IMG/VR virus record: IMGVR_UViG_3300025671_000539
Coordinates: 1 to 23,481 of that record
Strand: one strand, 5' to 3'
Length of the DNA stretch: 23,481 bases
Origin: a virus
Part shown: piece after piece, positions 13,632 to 22,185 of the stretch
Numbering within the stretch: the first letter of the stretch is position 1
Layout of the letters: the number at the start of each line of letters is the position of its first letter
Notes under the pieces: generated by a model
Seen by the model: only the letters and a program-made list of their open reading frames with translations
What the model was told of the DNA's origin: nothing
The model's database searches: none
Position numbers and translations under genes: made by a program

Positions 13632-16214
13632 ATGAGTAGCGGAGGAACAAGCAGTAGTTCAATTTTAAATATGCCCGACTATGGGCAAGGACTTGCGGAA
13701 GCATTACAGGCACAGACTGATGCCCTATCAGGCTCACTTACAGGAACCCCGCTACAACAGATTATTGAACAGTACGAGCGACCACTTCGTATGTCTGCCG
13801 CACAGATCGATAATGATGTGCTTCGGCAAACATTGCTTGGTGGGCAAGTGCCTATCTATGAGTCTGTATCTAGCGAAGATTTAGCAGAGCGCAGAGTTTC
13901 TCAACCGGGTGAGGGTGGACAAGTCACACAAATCGACTACGGAGGAGCCGTCACCAAGGATGGTCGGGTAGTTATTGGGGATAGTGAAATACCTGCTGGT
14001 TGGAAAAAACTAAAAGAAGACATAGCAAAGGCTGGGGGTAACCTTGAGAAAATAACTATAGCCTTACACAACAATAGGGAGGTTTTAAGGGAAGTTGACC
14101 CATATGAAGCACGAGAATGGGCAAACTTTGGTAGTTTTTTCGGTCAGAGTTTTAACCCAAATGACCCAGACTCGGTTCTCAAGACGATGATAGTGAAGAT
14201 AGGGTTTGGTACTGGTGGTAGTGGTGTAAAAATTCTTGATAAGCTGTTTGAAAATTATGGTAAACCCGAACCTGTCTACAGGAAGAACGCGGACGGTACA
14301 GACTTTATCGTACCCAAAGATGAGGAAACTGGTGAGTTTATATTAGAAGCAACCAGCGAGACGGAAATACCCGATGGCGGAACAGTTTCAACCACAGGTG
14401 AACTTACAGGCTATACCCGTGCGGGTACAGGGTTGATCGATATGCTGGGCGATAGTCGTATGGCGATTGATCCCACCACAGGACTACCTACCAACCGCCA
14501 AGCTGGCTTCGATGAGAACGACAAATTCCTCGGACTCTCCGCCCTTGCCGAAGATATACAGCGGGGCAACCTATCCCGCCAGCGCGAAGCAGACCTTGCG
14601 GATGTGGAGAGGTTGTCAGACCGCTACTCCACACTCATGGAGGATTACAAGCCTGGCACAACCAGCGGAATTGATGATGCTCGTACCCTCCTCGAACAAC
14701 AGCGTGAAAACCTAACAGGCTTACGCGAAGCCACCCAAGCAGATGTGGATGCTGGGCTTGCTAGTGCTGTAGGCGAGATGATTCAAACAGGTAGCGGTGG
14801 TCCTGTGACTCTCCCTTCAGATGCTACTTTTGGGGGTAGTGTTTCGGGTAACACAATGACAGCCGCAACGGTGGCAGACCCATTGGCATTATCTGCACCC
14901 ACATCATATGACCCATCCGCATCGGTAATTGGTGGAACCTTTGACGCGAATACATCCTACAATGCCACACAGGTAGCCGACCCAATGGCACTAACTGCAC
15001 CAACTAGTTACGATCCTTCCGCCTCGGTAACAGGAGATGGGTACACCGCTACCGCTAACTTACAAGGCGGAAATATCGGTGCAGATTCACTTCGTGCCGC
15101 ACTCTTAGCAGATGCAGAGACTGCATTAGGACAGGGGTTAACTGAGCGCGAACAGGCAAGTATTTCAAACGCTACCCGTGCAAGATCGGGCCTCATGGGA
15201 AGGACATTTGATCAGTCAGGTGCAATCGCAGAAGCCCAAGCACTCGTAGCAGAAGATAATAATCGCAGAATGCAGAACCGAGCCTTTGCGGGAGATACAC
15301 TCGGACGGGAATCTGACATTCAGCGATCTGATCTTGATCGTGGTCTCCAAGCATCCATGCGTAATCAAGATGCTCTCAACCGAGCCGCAGAATTTGGTGC
15401 ATCGCAAAATATGCAAGCCCAGCTTGCCAACCAAGCCGCAACCAACCAAGCACTTAGCCAAGGTTTATCCGCTGGACTCTCGCAAGAAGCACTAGCCGCC
15501 CAACAAGCACAAGCTAAAGCAATGGCAGATGCTACTGCCACTAACCGAGCAAGAGAATTTGGCGTGGGTGCTGGATTGGAACAAGAGGCACGGAGAAACC
15601 AAGCTGGCTTACAGGCACAACTTGCGAACCAACAAGCCACTAACCAAGCCTCCCAATTCGGAGTAGGTGCGGGAATGGAGCAAGACGCACTACGCGCCCA
15701 ACTCGGTCAGCAAACCAACCTCGCACAAGCAGAACTTAACCAACAAGCAAATGCTTTCGATGCAGATGCCGCCCAACGCGCCGCCACCGTAAACCAAGCA
15801 CAAAGGCAACAAGCCGCCCAATTTAATGTAGGCGCACAAATGGATGCCGAACGATTAAACGAGCAACTGCGCCAACAGGGTTTAGGTAACTACATAAACG
15901 CTGTTGGTAACCTCGCACAAATCGAAGACAAGTTTACACTCGATCCATTCCAAGCAATCTTGGGCAGAGCAAGTGGGGGAAGCCTACAAGCTGGACAAGG
16001 AATATTCGGACAAGCGGGTTACGGGTTACAGAGTGGTCCACAATACCTCAACCCCGAATCGGGACTAGGGTATATCTCTAGCATGGCGGCGAACCAAGCA
16101 AATATGTATGCCGCAAATCAATCGGCTAATGCGAGTAGGAATGCGGGTATGATGGGTGGACTAGGTTCGCTTGGTGGTGGAATCATCGGAGGGTTAATTG
16201 GATTAGCTGGATAA
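13632..16214 (+). CDS. Putative internal virion/ejection protein with hendecad-repeat helical domain
   Basis: An 860-aa protein, the first of three large genes that end the late operon, corresponding in position to T7 gp14-gp16-type ejection proteins. Residues 1-400 are mixed. Residues 414-466 contain two copies of a 34-residue repeat with the core ADPxALxAPTSYDPSASV. Residues about 583-747 form some fifteen 11-residue rows rich in Ala, Gln and Asn (examples NRAREFGVGAG, LQAQLANQQAT, NQASQFGVGAG), which predicts an extended helical, right-handed coiled-coil-like rod. The C-terminus is a Gly-zipper hydrophobic tail (GGLGSLGGGIIGGLIGLAG) that could enter a membrane. A strong ribosome site GGAGGAAATAACTT (13618-13631) precedes the ATG. 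Function is inferred from context and composition; a tail needle or fibre shaft is the alternative. Confidence 0.7.
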   Translation: MSSGGTSSSSILNMPDYGQGLAEALQAQTDALSGSLTGTPLQQIIEQYERPLRMSAAQIDNDVLRQTLLGGQVPIYESVSSEDLAERRVSQPGEGGQVTQIDYGGAVTKDGRVVIGDSEIPAGWKKLKEDIAKAGGNLEKITIALHNNREVLREVDPYEAREWANFGSFFGQSFNPNDPDSVLKTMIVKIGFGTGGSGVKILDKLFENYGKPEPVYRKNADGTDFIVPKDEETGEFILEATSETEIPDGGTVSTTGELTGYTRAGTGLIDMLGDSRMAIDPTTGLPTNRQAGFDENDKFLGLSALAEDIQRGNLSRQREADLADVERLSDRYSTLMEDYKPGTTSGIDDARTLLEQQRENLTGLREATQADVDAGLASAVGEMIQTGSGGPVTLPSDATFGGSVSGNTMTAATVADPLALSAPTSYDPSASVIGGTFDANTSYNATQVADPMALTAPTSYDPSASVTGDGYTATANLQGGNIGADSLRAALLADAETALGQGLTEREQASISNATRARSGLMGRTFDQSGAIAEAQALVAEDNNRRMQNRAFAGDTLGRESDIQRSDLDRGLQASMRNQDALNRAAEFGASQNMQAQLANQAATNQALSQGLSAGLSQEALAAQQAQAKAMADATATNRAREFGVGAGLEQEARRNQAGLQAQLANQQATNQASQFGVGAGMEQDALRAQLGQQTNLAQAELNQQANAFDADAAQRAATVNQAQRQQAAQFNVGAQMDAERLNEQLRQQGLGNYINAVGNLAQIEDKFTLDPFQAILGRASGGSLQAGQGIFGQAGYGLQSGPQYLNPESGLGYISSMAANQANMYAANQSANASRNAGMMGGLGSLGGGIIGGLIGLAG
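14871..15029 (+). repeat. Two-copy 34-codon tandem repeat inside the 860-aa protein gene
   Basis: Codons for VADPxALxAPTSYDPSASV start at 14871 and again at 14973, 102 bases apart. The protein copies match at 17 of 19 positions, while the DNA copies differ at many third positions, so this is an old duplication maintained by selection. Confidence 0.7.
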
Positions 16215-16226
16215 GGAGAAATAATT

Positions 16227-17441
16227 ATGAGCAGATTTTTTAGCGGAAACTACGGATCACAATTAGGCGACACGAGAACTGCCGCCAATTTAATCGCCCA
16301 AGCGGGCGCGACTCAAGGGCAAGCACTCGCCAATATGGGTCAACAGTTGGGTGGGGTAATCGGAGGCGCGATAGAGAAGTATCAGCTTAATAAGGAGAAG
16401 CAGAAAGAGAATAAAGCTACGATTAAATCAAGCATAGGTATTCTTCAACGCATGTCCAAACTTGATGAGGCTAATGCCCCTGAGTACATGGCATCAATTC
16501 AGCAGTTAGAAAATGAAGATATACCTCTTAGCCAACGCGGCATGCTTGCAGATAAGACCCTACAAGGACTTTCCATTACTAATCAATTACAGGGGCAGAT
16601 GTTGAGCAACCAAGGAAAGCAACAGGCTTTAGGGTTAGCGAGACAACTAGAAGCTAGTACCGTTGAGAATGCTAAACTTCAAAATACAAACTTAGGTTTG
16701 AGAAATGATTTAACAGAACTTACGAAAAGAAAAGGAGAGGCAATTACTACAGCAGAAATTAGGAGTATCCTGAGTAGGTATAACCAAGAGCAAACACTCC
16801 TTCCGAGTGAAACAGACGCTAAGTTGGCCACTAATAAACTTACCGCAGAAACCGCACAGGCATCAAGGGAACTTCTGCCGTTACAAACATCTGACAAAAA
16901 AGGAGAGTTTGCCGCTAGGTCTACTCAAAGAAAAATTGTTGACGAAGTAATAGACCAATCAGGCGGTATCGAGGGAATGGCTAGTAAGGAAGTGGAGTCT
17001 ACTGACCTAAAGATAGAGGCAGCTAAACAAGAGATCGAAAACAAGAAAGTTCTTGCGAGTTACTACCAAGATGTAGGTTTAGCTAAAAAGCTAGAGGCAG
17101 TAGGTAAATTGAATCCTTCACTTAAACAACAACTAGATCCATTGACTAAAATGCAAGGTGATTTACTTAGCACTAAAGTTGCAGTTCCTGGTGAAGGTCA
17201 AACTCGTATAACGCTATCTGAGTATTTAGAATTAAATAAGGAGGATGACACTAAATATCCATTGAATGGCATAGCTGGAAAACTTCTTGGTATATTACAG
17301 AGTACGGATAAGCAAATGGAAGGTATTTTGTCCGAGCAACTTGTTGATGTTTATAAACCAGACGAGGAAGAGCAGAAACAACCGTTCAATTATACAGATA
17401 TGGGCGGAACACAAACTCTACAAACCTACCCAAGATTATAA
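16227..17441 (+). CDS. Putative internal virion protein, coiled-coil rich
   Basis: A 404-aa protein between the two larger ejection-type proteins. The N-terminal 45 residues are Ala/Gly/Gln-rich (NLIAQAGATQGQALANMGQQ, then GGVIGGAIEKY), like small virion proteins that insert into membranes. The remainder is charged and almost all helical, with coiled-coil stretches at about 115-190 and 245-285, and the last 60 residues look unstructured. It has no enzyme motif. A strong ribosome site AAGGAGAAATAATT (16213-16226) overlaps the upstream stop. By order and size it is analogous to, though not visibly homologous with, the middle member of the T7 internal core. Codons look more AT-rich than in the 860-aa gene. 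Confidence 0.6.
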   Translation: MSRFFSGNYGSQLGDTRTAANLIAQAGATQGQALANMGQQLGGVIGGAIEKYQLNKEKQKENKATIKSSIGILQRMSKLDEANAPEYMASIQQLENEDIPLSQRGMLADKTLQGLSITNQLQGQMLSNQGKQQALGLARQLEASTVENAKLQNTNLGLRNDLTELTKRKGEAITTAEIRSILSRYNQEQTLLPSETDAKLATNKLTAETAQASRELLPLQTSDKKGEFAARSTQRKIVDEVIDQSGGIEGMASKEVESTDLKIEAAKQEIENKKVLASYYQDVGLAKKLEAVGKLNPSLKQQLDPLTKMQGDLLSTKVAVPGEGQTRITLSEYLELNKEDDTKYPLNGIAGKLLGILQSTDKQMEGILSEQLVDVYKPDEEEQKQPFNYTDMGGTQTLQTYPRL

Positions 17442-17444
17442 GAC

Positions 17445-20400
17445 ATGCCAATAGTCAAAATGTCACTAGGCGAAGCCTTGGAAAAAGGCTACCAGGTTGT
17501 AGGCGCACAACAAGCACAACGAGAGGATGCCACATTTAGTGAGTCTGCAATTAGTATTGGCCTCGAAGTTGTACCCGCATTACTAGGTGGCATAATGGGT
17601 GGACCCGCTGGCGGTGCTGGCGGTGCTGGTATAGGTAATTATCTATCGCAAAGATACAGAATTTCACGAGGACTCCAAGATGATTACGGACTTGGTGAAC
17701 TTGGCGCATCTATGGCATTAGGTGCGATACCTGTAGGTAAACTCGCAAATGTTGGCACAGTTGGTAAGACTGCAATTCGCGGAGCGCAAGGATCAGGTAT
17801 GGCGACCGCCGAACTTGCCGCAAGAACTTACATAGACGAAGATCGTGCGCCTACACAGGAGGAACTCGCAAGCACTATATTATTTGGTGGCTTATTTGGT
17901 GGCACACTTGGTGCAGTAGAGGCGAAGTATTTAAACGACACTTTAGATATTGATGCACCCGAAGGGGCGACCCGCCCGGAGGTAGTTAAACTACTTGAGA
18001 ATAAAATAGATGAAGCTGGTGGTATGGATAACTTTGCGGTGGGTAGACCAACCGTCACCGCCCTTGGTCCACGCAGACTGCGTGTATGGAATCCAAAAGA
18101 ATTAGAAGGCCCAAACGCCGAGACACCAGGGGAGTTATTACTCGGAGGAATAGAGGGGCAACTTTTACTTGAGGCAGAGAGTGCCGTAAATAAAGCGGCA
18201 CGAGTAAAAGGCGAGGAAGTGACTGAGCAGATGGCCACACTTCAACAAATATTCGAGGGTAAGGATCTCGCGGATAACCAAATCTTTAAAGGTATTAATA
18301 CCACTATCAATAAAGGCATCCAGCGCGTGGGTGATAATACTGAGTTAAATTCCTTAAAGGAACGCATCGCGGTATTAGATCATAAACTTGGTAAAGGACA
18401 GGGAGCCAAGAAAGAGCGTGCGAGGATCGAGGGCGCTATGCGTAGGGTATATAAGCGTAACGGTTTAAACCTTCTAGATTTACAGGACGATATGCGTGCT
18501 TCGCAAATGGCTCCTAATGATCCACCAAAACTCACAGGTAAGGATCGCCCACCCACAAAAGCTGATCCGATGACTAAGGAGGAGCGACTAGCAGAGAAAT
18601 ATTTTGGGCAAGGGTACGAAAAGTTTTTCGGTGGTGCTGTATCCACAGGTGCAGTAGGTGCGGCTATGTTATCCGAGGAAGATGAGGACGAAATGAAGCG
18701 GGCTGGGTTTAGTCCTGAGATGATCCTTGTTTTAATTGCCGCCGGACTAGGAGCGAAAGGGTTTAGTAAATTTAGAAAAACCAAGTCGTTCAAACAAATG
18801 AACGCACAGGGTAGGGCAAACCCAAAGCAAGCAGAACCTACGCAGTTTAAGGAGCAACGCATGGCCAATAACATGGAGCGTAATGCTTTTGCGGGTCCCA
18901 CTAATGCAGAGAAAATAAAAGAGGATGCTAAAGGTATTATCAGCAACATGCTTGAGCCTCTGTCGCGTAAGTTAAAGAAGATAGATGTATCTTTGGCACG
19001 GGTATTTCGCGATCATGATATGCAAGTCGCAGTAAAGACAAGAGAGTACATGGATAAGGTAACTCCGTTTCTGAGGTCCGTTACCCCACGATTAAAAAAT
19101 AGTCCCGAACTTCAGCGTAAGTTTAAACAATACTTACTTAATGGAGAATACACAAAGATATCAGACGAGATACTGCCGTCTATTAAAGCACCCGAAGCTA
19201 TATTTAAACAAATGAGCGATATGCGTAGCACGCTCGATGAACTGCGTGACTATGCAAGAGAGCGTGGAGGAATAGATGTAGGGTATATAGCATCCTATTT
19301 CCCAAGGCAGATAAAGGACTATAAAAAATTTAGAAAAGCGCTGGATGAAAAGCTAGGTAATACCCAAACTAAAAACCAAATTGATCAAGCCTTAGACGAG
19401 TATGCGAAAAAGCACGGCTATGATAACGCCGATCTAATACCACCCGAAGAAGCGGGCGAAGTGGTAAGTCGAGTACTAAGAGGTTACCCTGTTCAGCCTG
19501 GTCAGATGCCAGCTAATGCGAAGATGCGGAAGATTGAAGAGGTAAATGAAGAGTTCTTGGATGCCTATGCCGATCCAGGTGACGCACTTACCCAATATGT
19601 GGAGCGTATGGTACAGGCAACTGAACGCAGAAACTTTCTTTTCCGTAAACCAAATGTAAGCCAAGAGGTTGGATTCCAAGGAAGCCGCGACCGCACAGGT
19701 GGGGATCTCGGCATGTCTATGGATATGGATGATGGTGTAGTAGGCGCAGTCGCTAGGAGACTAGGCACAGAAAATAACTTATCTGCGGACGATGTGGATG
19801 CACTCCGCAAAATAATCAAAGCTAGATTTAGCGGGCAGTCTGTAAGCAATGCGGCGCAAGTCGTGAAGAACGCAAACTATATCGCCACAATGGGTAACTT
19901 TGGTTCGGCAATCACTCAGCTTGGTGACTTGGCTTATAGTATACACTTTAATGGATTTGGTGAAACCTTCCGCTCTCTGTTTAATCGCAAAGATAATTAC
20001 GATTTTGTTAAACACTTTGGCCTTAGTGACCACAATATAGATACAATTACTACAACAGGAGGATTAAGTAAGGCACTCGATAAAGTCTTTACTGTTACCG
20101 GGCTAAAGAAGCTCGATCAATTGAGTAAGAATACAACCATGAATGCATCGTGGAAAAAGTATAAAGCTCAAGCGATGAAAAACTCCAAGCAGTTGCAAGA
20201 CGAACTTACTCCTGTGTTTGGAGCAGAGCGTGCTGGACAAATGGTAAAAGAATTACGCGAAAGTAATCCTGGGTCTAAGAACCTACCTAAAGGAGTGGAG
20301 GAATTAATTTGGTACAAGTTCCTTGATTTGAATCCAGCGAGTCTTACCGAGATGCCATTGTATTACAATGCGGCTGGTAATATGCGTATCGCTTATATGC

Positions 20401-20882
20401 TCAAGAGTTTTACCATAAAGCAGTTCGATGTATTTAGGGAAGCCGCTGGTAAAGACATAGCGGAAGCTAAACTCAAAATGCAAAAGGGCGACAAGCAAGG
20501 TGCGGCTCGATCTGCGGCACAGGGTATCTATAAACTTACAAGCCTTGGTCTGATATTCGGTGCGGCTAATGCAAGTACCGATGTTATTAAAGACACAATG
20601 TATGGTCGCCCAACGGACATGGATGATCTACTTGCAGATAACGCATTAAAGTTACTTGGTATCAATCGATACTTGGCTTACAAAGCACGGCGCGAAGGTG
20701 TAGGTAAAGCAGTAATGGAGATGGCACTTCCGCCCATGACAGTCATTGATAGATTGGGTAAAGACTTAGATAACTTATTCCAAGGTAAAGACTACAAAGG
20801 TAACATGTTACAAGGCACACCTCTCGATATTATTTATTGGCAGTACTTGGGTGGACTTGACAAAACTCAACGAGCCAAGTAG
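17445..20882 (+). CDS. Large putative DNA-ejection/internal core protein (1145 aa)
   Basis: The longest gene, last of the late operon and directly before its terminator. The N-terminus has two Gly-rich hydrophobic segments (VVPALLGGIMGGPAGGAGGAG at about residues 42-62, and ILFGGLFGGTLGAVEA near 145-160), and another hydrophobic stretch (EMILVLIAAGLGAKG) near 425-440. The rest is helical. The C-terminal half includes YIASYFPRQIKDYKKF, NYIATMGNFGSAITQLGDLAYS and LPPMTVIDRLGKDL, a pattern I associate with very large phage virion proteins. I see no lytic transglycosylase or peptidase motif, so wall degradation cannot be assigned to it. Membrane-active segments plus position suggest a channel-forming ejection protein. 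ATG at 17445 and 17460 are alternative starts with weak ribosome sites. Confidence 0.65.
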   Translation: MPIVKMSLGEALEKGYQVVGAQQAQREDATFSESAISIGLEVVPALLGGIMGGPAGGAGGAGIGNYLSQRYRISRGLQDDYGLGELGASMALGAIPVGKLANVGTVGKTAIRGAQGSGMATAELAARTYIDEDRAPTQEELASTILFGGLFGGTLGAVEAKYLNDTLDIDAPEGATRPEVVKLLENKIDEAGGMDNFAVGRPTVTALGPRRLRVWNPKELEGPNAETPGELLLGGIEGQLLLEAESAVNKAARVKGEEVTEQMATLQQIFEGKDLADNQIFKGINTTINKGIQRVGDNTELNSLKERIAVLDHKLGKGQGAKKERARIEGAMRRVYKRNGLNLLDLQDDMRASQMAPNDPPKLTGKDRPPTKADPMTKEERLAEKYFGQGYEKFFGGAVSTGAVGAAMLSEEDEDEMKRAGFSPEMILVLIAAGLGAKGFSKFRKTKSFKQMNAQGRANPKQAEPTQFKEQRMANNMERNAFAGPTNAEKIKEDAKGIISNMLEPLSRKLKKIDVSLARVFRDHDMQVAVKTREYMDKVTPFLRSVTPRLKNSPELQRKFKQYLLNGEYTKISDEILPSIKAPEAIFKQMSDMRSTLDELRDYARERGGIDVGYIASYFPRQIKDYKKFRKALDEKLGNTQTKNQIDQALDEYAKKHGYDNADLIPPEEAGEVVSRVLRGYPVQPGQMPANAKMRKIEEVNEEFLDAYADPGDALTQYVERMVQATERRNFLFRKPNVSQEVGFQGSRDRTGGDLGMSMDMDDGVVGAVARRLGTENNLSADDVDALRKIIKARFSGQSVSNAAQVVKNANYIATMGNFGSAITQLGDLAYSIHFNGFGETFRSLFNRKDNYDFVKHFGLSDHNIDTITTTGGLSKALDKVFTVTGLKKLDQLSKNTTMNASWKKYKAQAMKNSKQLQDELTPVFGAERAGQMVKELRESNPGSKNLPKGVEELIWYKFLDLNPASLTEMPLYYNAAGNMRIAYMLKSFTIKQFDVFREAAGKDIAEAKLKMQKGDKQGAARSAAQGIYKLTSLGLIFGAANASTDVIKDTMYGRPTDMDDLLADNALKLLGINRYLAYKARREGVGKAVMEMALPPMTVIDRLGKDLDNLFQGKDYKGNMLQGTPLDIIYWQYLGGLDKTQRAK

Positions 20883-20923
20883 CGTGAATCTAGCGTAGTT
20901 TTCATCGACTACCTTTTGTTATT

Positions 20924-20949
20924 AAGCGGGGGCAACCCCGCTTTTTTTT
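20924..20949 (+). terminator. Rho-independent terminator at the end of the late operon
   Basis: Stem AAGCGGGG (20924-20931) and CCCCGCTT (20936-20943) closes a GCAA (GNRA-type) tetraloop and is followed by eight Ts. It is the strongest terminator in the window and lies 41 bases past the last virion gene. It insulates the attachment site and integrase from late transcription. Confidence 0.95.
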
Positions 20950-20999
20950 GCACTTTTTTTGTTAATAGTTTGACACGAATGTCTATTGTGTTTTTTGTG

Positions 21000-21015
21000 C
21001 GTGAATCGATTCGCG
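21000..21015. promoter_or_regulatory. 16-bp near-palindrome upstream of the tRNA fragment
   Basis: CGTGAATCGATTCGCG has one mismatched pair and a perfect central GAATCGATTC. It sits between the late terminator and the tRNA-derived core, a likely place for a site bound by a repressor, an excisionase or the integrase. No binding protein can be assigned. Confidence 0.35.
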
Positions 21016-21037
21016 GATAGCGTAAGATAACCCAAAT

Positions 21038-21082
21038 GCCGGCGTAGCTCAGTTGGTAGAGCAGGAGACTCTTAATCTTTCG
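21038..21082 (+). other. attP: attP core: 5' half of a tRNA-Lys(CUU) gene
   Basis: The stretch begins GCCGGCGTAGCTCAGTTGG and matches tRNA numbering exactly: a 7-base acceptor strand, TA, D-stem GCTC/GAGC with an AGTTGGTA loop, A26, anticodon stem GGAGA/TCTTT, and loop CTCTTAA with anticodon CTT (Lys). It then stops resembling a tRNA: no T-arm, variable loop or acceptor 3' strand follows, and none was found elsewhere in the window. A truncated tRNA beside a tyrosine integrase is the signature of a phage attachment site. The outer anticodon-stem pairs are G-U, so identity with the host gene may end at about 21078 rather than 21082. An unrelated tRNA remnant is the alternative. Confidence 0.75.
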
Positions 21083-21113
21083 TGGATCGTGATGAATACT
21101 GACACGAAAAATT

Positions 21114-22121
21114 ATGATTACATTGACCAAGGCTCCGCAAAGGGATACCAACTCTCGGCTTATGATGAACGCGAACCCCATTCGTGCCGTCTTGCCCAAC
21201 GGCGATACCCTGATAACGCGAGGAGGTTTACCCTCAGTAGCTGACGAGTTAGCCCGCCCGTCATGGCCGATGATTGAGGAGTTGTTTTGGACCTACGAGA
21301 CAGAAAAGCTGACTGCTGGTAATCCTAAGGACGATACCAAGCGCAAAAATGTGGTGGCTATGCGCCGCATCTTGGTGCGTGCGGGGATTGATCCCGTAAC
21401 ATGTGACATCCGCCACTTCGCGGGGAGCGTGGGTAACCGCTGTATCCCGGAGTGGTATGTATGCACGCATAGTGCGAACGATGTAAGGTTAGCACGCTCG
21501 ATGTTCTCCAAGCGGTGGATTATGTTTTACCGCTCGCAGGGTATCGACACCCGCCCATTTGCGAATTGGGTGGCGTTACCTTTGCAAGGGATCAAGGTGA
21601 AGCAGTTTGATCCGAAATATGGCGAGGAAGATAAGATCAATGAGCGTTGTAGGCGCTTAAAGACTGAGGATCAAAGTATGTATTTAATGTACGCATTGGC
21701 GTACGGTCTTGGTCTTCGTAGTTCGGAGATCAAGCGAGCAAGGTTTAAAGACTTGCACTTAGATGGTGTAGGTAATCCTGTAATTGCGATACATAATCCT
21801 AAGAGTGGCGGTAATATTCAGTATCGTCCATGTGACCCATCATGGTGGGAGGAGATAGTATCTTTTAAAACATCGTCCGATGATTTAATAGTTCCTGTCC
21901 AAGAGGATAGGATTACAAGGGACTTTCCGCAGTTCCTCCGTGAGGAATGTGGAGTGGAGGACCTCAGACCTGTGCATCGCTTGCGTAAGTATTGCGGGCA
22001 TCGGGTGATGAGGAGTAACGGGAATAACGCATTTGTGGCGAGCCGTGCGCTTGGCCACTCAAGTGTGGAGATGACTAGCAGAGTGTATGTTGGGAATCCT
22101 CAGATAGCGCCTAGCTTCTAG
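21114..22121 (+). CDS. int: Tyrosine-family integrase (site-specific recombinase)
   Basis: A 335-aa protein that should recombine phage attP with a host tRNA gene. The catalytic domain is complete: R202 in GLGLRSSE, K230 in NPKSGG, H288 and R291 in HRLRKYCG, H315 in ALGHSS and the nucleophile Y325 in SRVYVG. The N-terminal half (about 40-165), including LVRAGIDPVTCDIRHF, fits a core-binding domain, and an arm-binding domain would be short or absent. The start is uncertain: ATG at 21114 lies in the attP region without a ribosome site, and ATGs at 21162 and 21165 are alternatives. The gene begins right after the tRNA fragment and points away from the late operon. Confidence 0.93.
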   Translation: MITLTKAPQRDTNSRLMMNANPIRAVLPNGDTLITRGGLPSVADELARPSWPMIEELFWTYETEKLTAGNPKDDTKRKNVVAMRRILVRAGIDPVTCDIRHFAGSVGNRCIPEWYVCTHSANDVRLARSMFSKRWIMFYRSQGIDTRPFANWVALPLQGIKVKQFDPKYGEEDKINERCRRLKTEDQSMYLMYALAYGLGLRSSEIKRARFKDLHLDGVGNPVIAIHNPKSGGNIQYRPCDPSWWEEIVSFKTSSDDLIVPVQEDRITRDFPQFLREECGVEDLRPVHRLRKYCGHRVMRSNGNNAFVASRALGHSSVEMTSRVYVGNPQIAPSF

Positions 22122-22185
22122 GGGTCGCTAATATCTTATTACTTCTGCGTATAAATGGAATAAAACAGACTACAAAGGAACACTA

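Larger units (their letters stand above)
20970..21108 (+). repeat. TGACACGAA repeats flanking the tRNA fragment (possible integrase arm sites)
   Basis: TGACACGAA occurs at 20971-20979 and 21100-21108 in the same orientation, and TTTCGTG (21078-21084) is an inverted partner of the second copy (CACGAAA, 21103-21109). They bracket the tRNA-derived core, as arm-type integrase sites bracket a phage core. The first copy overlaps a TTGACA hexamer (20970-20975) that has no convincing -10. Confidence 0.4.

Noticed and set aside
17590-17635. Short GGTGCTGGC-type direct repeats
   Set aside because: They simply encode the Gly/Ala-rich membrane-like segment of the 1145-aa protein. They are not an independent repeat element.
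20970-20998. TTGACA-led promoter before attP
   Set aside because: The expected -10 position reads TTTTGT, a poor match. It may be part of the repeat TGACACGAA rather than a promoter, so it is not listed as one.
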